Shown here piece after piece: positions 57,739-64,000 of a stretch of DNA of 64,000 nt. The stretch covers positions 473,866,900 to 473,930,899 of the forward strand of contig NC_081406.1 of assembly GCF_030272615.1 (NCBI RefSeq), in the 5' to 3' direction. The translations under genes were made by a program, and so were the position numbers. Every line of letters begins with the position of its first letter. Position 1 is the first letter of the stretch. Under the pieces are notes generated by a model that saw nothing but the letters and a program-made list of their open reading frames with translations, was not told where the DNA came from and ran no database searches. This DNA comes from Cryptomeria japonica. Lineage: Eukaryota > Streptophyta > Pinopsida > Cupressales > Cupressaceae.

Positions 57739-59278
57739 ATGTAATACCCCTTCCCTAATCAGACTTTTGACTTTTCAGTGGCTTACGTAGATGGTTGATA
57801 CATTATGATTGTGATATTTTTATCTAGGTATTATGCTTTGGAGTGTGATTTGGTGAATGTGATTATGCATTATTGCTTATTAAGGAGTAGATATTGATTA
57901 TGAACTATTTCTTTGAATTAGTAGATGTTAATTCTGCTTATGCATTGTATTTTATAAATGATAAAATGTTAATTTATTCATGTGTTATTAATGATGGACT
58001 AACACATTTACTTCATGTGTGAGTTTTACTATGTATTTGTCCTCATGTTTGTATGGAGTTTGTATGGGGTACAAGGAGATGATTTTCTATCACTCACTTC
58101 GGTGAGACATGGAAAGTCATGATTCTCCTTCACCAGTGTGGTTACCATGTTGGTATATATATGCGTATGTGTCATTTGGTGATGCAAGAAATTGTAGGTA
58201 CAAGATACCGACTCCACCTGGCTCCACATGTCTAAGCGCACCTAATTAACCTGATGGAAGTGGAGGAGATAGTCTTAGGACCCTAAATGTCATCCCTGGC
58301 CTTGCTTGTTTGTGAGCATTGTCAGTTATTTGTCAATCATGTCGGATTGCCAAGTAGGCCACCTTTTAGATGTTGGTATGCGGGTTATGTCTTTATTTTG
58401 TTTAGTTGAGTTTTGCGTGTTATGCATTTTGTGACTTGGTTGAATTCTCCTAAGTGTTGCTTTATGTGAGATTAACTATTAATACCATAGTGTTATTAAT
58501 AATTAATGCTTATTGTCATGCATTAATTAAATAAGGATAAATTTTATAGGACCCTTATATTATAAAAATAAAAAAATCAATCTTACCTAAGAATCTAATT
58601 AAATCATTTGGTTAATGTATCATATAGTGGATGTTATATTGTGTTATGTGTTTTTGTAAAAAGTCATTAAGACTATTAAAATAATAAATATCTTGATTAA
58701 TTTTTAAATTAAAAATTTGAATGTTTTTAAATTTGAGAAAGAAAGTCAATTTGAATTTTATGACAACTAGAATTTTTATAAATAAAGTATTGTGCCTTAA
58801 AAAGAGGATTTTGGTAAAAATTCCTTTATATTTGTGAAATTTTTCCAAAAAGGGGAGTTCTTTTCATTTTGGAATTATTTTTCCTCTCTCTGGTGGAATG
58901 AGGGTTTTGCTGGAAGTTCTGGTGTTTTGGGAGGATTGGGTGCTCTCCTCCAATTTTTGTTCCAAGAAAGCAATGGAAGGTTGGATTATTAAAATTTTGT
59001 TTTGTTCATTTTGTTTTCATATCTGAGAATGTGTGACTGGAATTGTTTTCTTTCTTTCCCCTTTTCTGTTGAAAAAATTCTTTGTTTGAGGAATTGAATT
59101 AAGGGGGTTTTTAGTTTTCCCAATTTTGGGGAATCAAGAAATTGGCTATGAAATATGGAAGAATAGAAAATATCTTTCGAATTTGTTATCTGAATCATTG
59201 TTTTCAAATTTTGGAATGCATATTATTGAATTATTTGCATTCAATTAATTGCCAAAATTATTTACCCTAGGCAGTGAT
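57739..59278 (+). repeat. LTR fragment related to the LARD LTR
   Basis: Begins TGTAATACCCCTTCCCTAATCAGAC (the LARD LTR begins TGTAGTGCCCCTCCCTGATTC). At about 58195 it carries AGGTACAAGATACCGACTCC and CCACCTGGC.CCACATGTCTAAGCG, matching the LARD block AGGTACCAGACATCAACTCC at 17475 and 34890. Elsewhere it has diverged, with AT-rich stretches near 58480-58850. No second LTR or interior was found, so it is a solo or truncated LTR of a sister family. The right limit is set by the LINE tail at 59279. Confidence 0.6.
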
Positions 59279-59560
59279 TTTTTTTTTTTATTGGTAAAAG
59301 GCCGAAGTCGAAATTTTTTATTAATCATTAATAAAATTTACAACACTCCACTCATGTGGGCGCCGATAGGAAAGAGTGGAGGCGAGAAAACCTCCGGCCT
59401 TGCCTGGGACCAAAGTCCAGAAGAATCCTACAACTATAATATATAAGAACAAGATTTTTGAAAATTACAATAGCACCCCGAGCTAAGGGTGATCAGGGTG
59501 GGAAGATATTTTATTTCCCTTACAAGCCCCTTTTAACATATTACAATTGTCAATGCTCTC
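59279..59560 (-). mobile_element. 3' end of an L1-type LINE with poly(A)
   Basis: On the minus strand the sequence ends ATTTCGACTTCGGCCTTTTA, then CCAAT and a run of at least ten A (plus-strand T run 59279-59290), the usual tail of plant L1 elements. The 5' limit and any target duplication are unclear. No coding part remains. Confidence 0.6.
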
Positions 59561-60800
59561 CATGTGCCTTGTCTTGAGTTTGAGCTTTGATTTAATGTTG
59601 TTTATAGGTCATTTTAGTAGAGCTATCTTCCTTTCTTTTGTTTAAGATGGCCTTTCTCACCCTGCATGATTAGTTTTCAAACCACTTGCCAAGATTGTTA
59701 GTAAAATTTAATTTTTCTATTTCAAATACTATATTTTATATTACAGTCTAGGATTATTCCTCAGCCATCTATTCAATTAGATTTGCCATTCCAAGATTTA
59801 AACAAAGAAATATAAACAGAGTGTTTCAATTTCCTACTTTAGTGTGTCTTAAAACCTTAACCTCATTTATCTACAAGTGAAAAGTAGTTGATATGATACA
59901 TTCATAAACAGAGATCATAGTAATTCCCTTTTTGAAAAATGCACATCAATAGTTATGAACCACTGATTTACTTCCTTTTGTTTTTGTATCAAGATGCCAT
60001 CCCCAATAATGGATGATATCCTGGATACAATAACAAAAGGGAATAAAGGGGATTATGTCATGCCTGTATCCATGTCAAGATAACTAACACAACCATGTAA
60101 AATCTATACTAAAAGGGCAATAGATAGAAATGGATGAATACCATGGCCGTATTTAACTTTAATTCTCACCCAGAATATTGTGCATGCTTGCCACCTATTA
60201 CCCGTAGTCTGTAGAATTTCAGATAATCTTCCATATATAGATAACATAGCAACAAGTGTCATACAAGTATATTTTAACAGCTTGCAAAAATAATAGATCT
60301 TGCAATTGATGTTCTTAGTTCATATAAGTCTACATATATAGATGTTGAAGGCCTTCATTGTAGACTTTATTAACAAATCCCTCCCTGATTATGTATCCAC
60401 CTATATGAGTATATACCTATATATGAATATATACAAATGACTATATTCATATATATGAGTATATATTCATATATATGAATATAAAAAATAGAGTATGAAT
60501 ATACCAGCCAATCCTCAATATGTGTAGGAGTATATGAATATGAACAACAATAGTAACTAAAATGAAAGGTCAGAGCTAATCTCATGAAATGGGTATGAGT
60601 AAAACCATAAATTTAATAGTAAAATCACACTATTATATTGAATTTAAATCAACTATGTTTATCCTTAAGATATGGCGAGATTAATATTTCTTTCAAAGTT
60701 TGTATTGTCCATAAGCTAACATTGTTTTTCTTAATTTAGTAATAAGCTAGAGTACCAAGCTAAGCATAATATAAAGTGACAAGGAAGAAAAAAAATTGTC
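59561..60800. other. AT-rich DNA without a gene
   Basis: No coding signal. ATATGAATATAT-type repeats at 60395-60545 resemble those at 52530-52640. Confidence 0.5.
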
Positions 60801-60829
60801 ACATCTTTTGTCTAGGATCCATAGCCACC

Positions 60830-61592
60830 TTATTCTGAGCTTGAAGGGGAAGGGGTCACCCGTTCCCCATCATCCAGTCTGAAGCCCTCTTCCTTTAAGA
60901 AGTCCTCGAGCCAAGTAGTCTTTGGCGGGTTCCTCACATGAAATAAGTGAAACATGAAATTAACATTCCCATTCACTTCAACAATCCTTTCCATGGTAAA
61001 TTCTTCCTCATCCATAGTGATAATGGGGAGTCTAGGCACCAGCCTGTTGTTTCTCAAAAAAAACATCATAATCTCTTGGCCTTGGTATGGTCCAATCATT
61101 GTCAATATTGACAAAAAACCTCTCCATTTCGCCCAAGATCAAGGCTATGAAGATCTCCTTGCATAGAGCGCTTGTGTCTTCTCTGTTCTTGGTGAAGAAC
61201 ATCATAATGGCCAAAAACACGGCCGCCACATCAAAGTTTGCCCTAGTTCGGTTAGAGTTTGTGAGATAGTCTGAGCCAAGGATGTTCTCTATATCATCTA
61301 GTACTAAGGCATGAGGAAAGTGAATAATTCATTTGAGGCAATCCCTGGTGATGACCCCATCGAAGGCCATTTGCCTCTTTGAGTTGATCAGTCTAATAGG
61401 GGTATCCATATCTGGTTTAACTTAGATCCAGGAGGTATCAATGACATAGAACTAGATAGGCCTAAATTGGTCATGAAGCTTATTAATTTTACCATGAAGG
61501 CTTGGCTTAATAGTCACGCTAGATAATTATGTTAATGATTGAAGTGTCACATCCTTTCTTTAATCTTGCATACTTTCATCCCCTTCAGACAT
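60830..61592 (-). pseudogene. Decayed reading frame of unknown family
   Basis: From an ATG at 61592 (M-S-E-G-D-E-S-M-Q-D) one frame runs to 61032 with about five stops (TAA, TAG, TGA) at positions where Gln or Trp would fit, for example D-C-L-K-stop-I-I-H-F. A one-base shift then leads to 61114-60830, ending in an acidic Ser-rich tail (P-S-P-S-S-S-E). The middle is well ordered: L-V-L-D-D-I-E-N-I-L-G-S-D-Y, F-D-V-A-A-V-F-L-A-I-M-M-F-F and A-L-C-K-E-I-F-I-A-L-I-L-G. Codon periodicity and retained hydrophobic pattern say it once coded. I do not recognise it. The stop pattern matches the nearby retroelements, so it may be an extra ORF of a lost element. Confidence 0.5.
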
Positions 61593-62043
61593 CTCTAATT
61601 AATTTAGTATAATGGCCAAATCTTTAGATGAAGATCTGCCTGTGAAGATATCATTTTTGAGTTTCCTTTTCTTTAATTAAAAGCCACAATCATATTTTGG
61701 CTAATGTCCTTTCGATTTTCCAACTAAGACAGCCAGTTAATACCCTGTTCATTGGGACTTTAACCTGCCATAATGGCCCAGATCTCTCTGAGATCAAATA
61801 TGTAATGATGACCGAACAATTTGATTTAGAGTATTGATTTTCCATAATATTATAAATATTTGAATTTGAATATACCCATCATAAGGAGCTAATGATTATC
61901 CTAAACCAAGTGATATGAGTATAAGTATAAGGAATATGCTTGAGACTGAAGTTGAAATATAAAGAATATATATTTTAACATGTGATAAGTGATGTATAAA
62001 TAATAAACAGAGTGAGTATAAAATATATATAAATATATGAGAT

Positions 62044-62118
<75 letters not shown>

Positions 62119-62657
62119 TATATATTTATATATATAATAGACAATAAATTAAAATTAATATGCAGATTTGGTGTCAGTATTCTTGAAAGAGTATGATTGT
62201 AAGTATAATATATATATTATAAGATATATAACATATAAGACTATATATATATATAATATATATTTAATATTTATTATATATGTGTGTGTGTGTGTGTAAG
62301 TTATATAATATATAGGTATAATATATATAGTATAATATATAAATTATAAAATAAGAGCCTACAGGTATTTCATTTGTTAAATGAGGATGTTTCAGTGTAT
62401 ATGACTGTTCGGTGTAATATTAATATTTATATATGTTCTATCTGTATATGTTAATAAATTTGTGTCAATTTTAATAATCTCTTTAAATTTATGCAGAAAG
62501 AGTGTCTATAGTCTCTTCTTGGTGGCTCACCCAAAATACTGTGTAAAAAGTCAATGTGATTACTGTATATTTTTATAACAAAAGTTTAATGCTAGTGGTA
62601 AGTCAATATATATCTAAAATGATGTATGTATATAAACTCATATAATCAGTATATATA

Positions 62658-62753
<96 letters not shown>

Positions 62754-62985
62754 TGTATATATATATGTGTGTGTTTATATGAGTGATTATAAATGGGTTT
62801 ATATATATAGAGTGTTCTAAGCAGCAAGTGTAAAAGGTTGTTTTAGATATATAATCCTTATCACCTACCCCTAATATTAGACTCAGACATTCTCTATGTA
62901 TATAATGGGATGATATGTTTGGTCAATTTGTGGATAAATCTGTATAAATGTTGTTATTTTTATAGGTTGTGTATCATTTTAAAAT
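61593..62985. repeat. AT-rich DNA with TA and TG microsatellites
   Basis: No gene. (TA)n at about 62047-62112 with short interruptions and at 62658-62747 (about 45 uninterrupted units), (TG)n at 62280-62297, and many scattered ATATAT runs. Frames through these tracts are artefacts. Confidence 0.85.
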
Positions 62986-62989
62986 CTTG

Positions 62990-63544
62990 TTAAGGATAGA
63001 TGCCAGGGGCCACATGGATCATTGTTTTGCCATTTGCCCCTATGTTAGCTAGGTAGTCGGCCCTTTTGTTTCCCTCTTTGTAGATGTGGTTATAGATGAC
63101 TCTATCAAATGTTTTGATGTCCGCCAGTATCTTAGTTAGGGATGCATTTAGCTTCCAATTAGGCATTGCCCCTTTTCTTAGGGCATTAATGATTATTGTT
63201 GAGTCCCCTTCAATTTTAATCCTCTTTATATTTAGTATTTTGCATAGATTTATACCTTCTGCTAATGCTTTCAGCTCTACTTCATTGTTTGTGCTTTTGC
63301 CCATGGGTATGGCCATGTGAGCCAGTTCTTCTCCTTTTGAATTGTGAAGGCAACATCCAAGTCCAGCATCTCCCGAATTGCCCCTAGATGCCCCATCAAA
63401 GTTAAGCTTAACCCATCCAGCTTTAGGGGGTAGCCACTTACATTCTGCACGTTTTGTGTTGTTGGGTGTTGGACCTTTCCCTATGAAAGGTGGAATCCTT
63501 AGCCCCTTCCACCTTAGTCTCATCTTTTCATCCCAATAGGACAT
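62990..63544 (-). CDS. RNase H domain of LINE 4 ORF2 (C-terminus)
   Basis: An open stretch of 184 codons to TAA. RNase H motifs in order: K-L-N-F-D-G-A-S (Asp), N-N-E-V-E-L-K-A-L (Glu), I-E-G-D-S-T-I-I-I-N-A-L (Asp), and Y-K-E-G-N-K-R-A-D-Y-L-A with the final Asp. All catalytic positions are present. The domain would remove RNA from RNA/DNA hybrids during target-primed reverse transcription. The first Met is internal to the polyprotein, not a real start; a stop at 63545 or a frame change separates it from the upstream piece. Confidence 0.85.
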   Translation of the reverse strand: MSYWDEKMRLRWKGLRIPPFIGKGPTPNNTKRAECKWLPPKAGWVKLNFDGASRGNSGDAGLGCCLHNSKGEELAHMAIPMGKSTNNEVELKALAEGINLCKILNIKRIKIEGDSTIIINALRKGAMPNWKLNASLTKILADIKTFDRVIYNHIYKEGNKRADYLANIGANGKTMIHVAPGIYP

Positions 63545-63556
63545 GTTGACATCCCT

Positions 63557-63995
63557 CTAACTGTTAGAGATTTGGTTATTTACCATTTCTATTATGGTAG
63601 CTTCGATTTTATTGGTTAGTTGGGCCCAATGCATTTTACTATCTTTGAAAATCCTCTTGTTTCTCTCCTTCCAGATTTCTGAGATCACTAAGGAGGGGGC
63701 TATGACCCATAGATTTTCATACATACATCCTATGTTCTGAATGTGCCATGCATGGAATATGTCAGAGAGAGTGCTAGGAATAAGGGTATACCAATTCAGT
63801 TGTTTTTTCAACCAACCCCAGTAATTGTGTGCATATTCACAGGTTAACAGTATATGATTAGTATTTTCTTCCTCATTTTCGCATAATGGGCATCTGCTGG
63901 GGACCTCAAATCCTAGTTTCCTAAAGGTTTCATTGGTGAGGATCCTATTTTGTATTGCTAACCATGCAAATAGGCCAGCCTTCGGTAGGCACCTT
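63557..63995 (-). pseudogene. Zinc-ribbon region of LINE 4 ORF2
   Basis: Upstream of the RNase H, the minus strand of about 63995-63820 encodes a zinc-ribbon of the RT-associated type (C-P-L-C-E-N-E-E-E-N-T-N-H-I-L-L-T-C), followed by the tryptophan-rich linker at 63811-63557 (I-S-E-I-W-K-E-R-N-K-R-I-F). This is the normal order in plant L1: RT, zinc-ribbon, linker, RNase H. Confidence 0.8.
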
Positions 63996-64000
63996 TTATC

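Larger units (their letters stand above)
62990..64000 (-). mobile_element. LINE 4, L1-type with C-terminal RNase H, running off the right edge
   Basis: The minus strand enters from the right edge with a zinc-ribbon and ends with an RNase H domain. This is the 3' part of ORF2 of plant L1 elements that acquired an archaeal-type RNase H. RT and endonuclease would lie beyond 64000. The last 184 codons are intact, making it one of the better preserved coding stretches here. Confidence 0.85.

Noticed and set aside
57317-57790. 157-codon frame with a long Ser/Leu repeat
   Set aside because: Crosses the copia 3' LTR and the TC microsatellite; no gene-like features.
61896-62827. Ile/Tyr-rich frames
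   Set aside because: They read through TA microsatellites.

Overview
The window is nuclear DNA from a plant and is made almost entirely of transposable elements. Plant-type Ty3/gypsy, Ty1/copia and L1-type LINE elements are present, with a long-LTR element that has no coding capacity, decayed pentatricopeptide (PPR) repeats and long TC and TA microsatellites. Insertions are nested several levels deep and nearly all coding regions are broken by stops and small frameshifts. This suits a large, slowly purged genome such as a gymnosperm, but the sequence alone does not name the species. I see no intact host gene.

Layout. (1) 1-7900: a minus-strand Ty3/gypsy element running off the left edge (LTR, gag, protease, an RNase H-like domain lying BEFORE reverse transcriptase, RT-RNase H, integrase). 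(2) 7945-12750: a decayed minus-strand frame of about 1,200 codons behind a TATA box, with two families of palindromic repeats around the TATA box. (3) 12790-16210: a decayed plus-strand PPR gene split by a LINE. (4) 16900-51567: a nest. The oldest recognisable layer is a minus-strand LINE, now in three pieces (16900-17058, 39137-40414, 51540-51567). One gap holds a 22 kb LARD-like element (17059-39136; LTRs about 4.7 kb, non-coding interior 3.4 kb). The other holds an Athila-like Ty3 element (40415-51539). The left LARD LTR was itself hit by another LINE (18146-20453) and by an 8 kb LTR element without pol (20937-28963). (5) 51568-57735: AT-rich DNA and a TC microsatellite into which a copia element (52887-57497) inserted, duplicating TCTCT. 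(6) 57739-64000: a fragment related to the LARD LTR, the 3' end of a LINE, a decayed reading frame of unknown family (60830-61592), long TA tracts, and the 3' part of an L1-type LINE with a C-terminal RNase H.

How the parts relate. Three different LTR units (around 7.9-11.6 kb, 22.4-25.8 kb and 48.0-50.2 kb) carry a long extra frame with the same layout: an N-terminal globular part resembling the plant mobile / putative plant transposon domain, a low-complexity middle and a coiled-coil C-terminus. The 8 kb element combines this frame with a gag-like protein bearing five CCHC zinc knuckles and has no protease, RT or integrase, so it would need enzymes in trans. The LARD has an initiator-Met primer site, a purine tract and a cluster of hairpins, but no protein. 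Many of the stops translated are consistent with C-to-T loss of Gln, Trp or Arg codons, as expected of long-methylated repeats.
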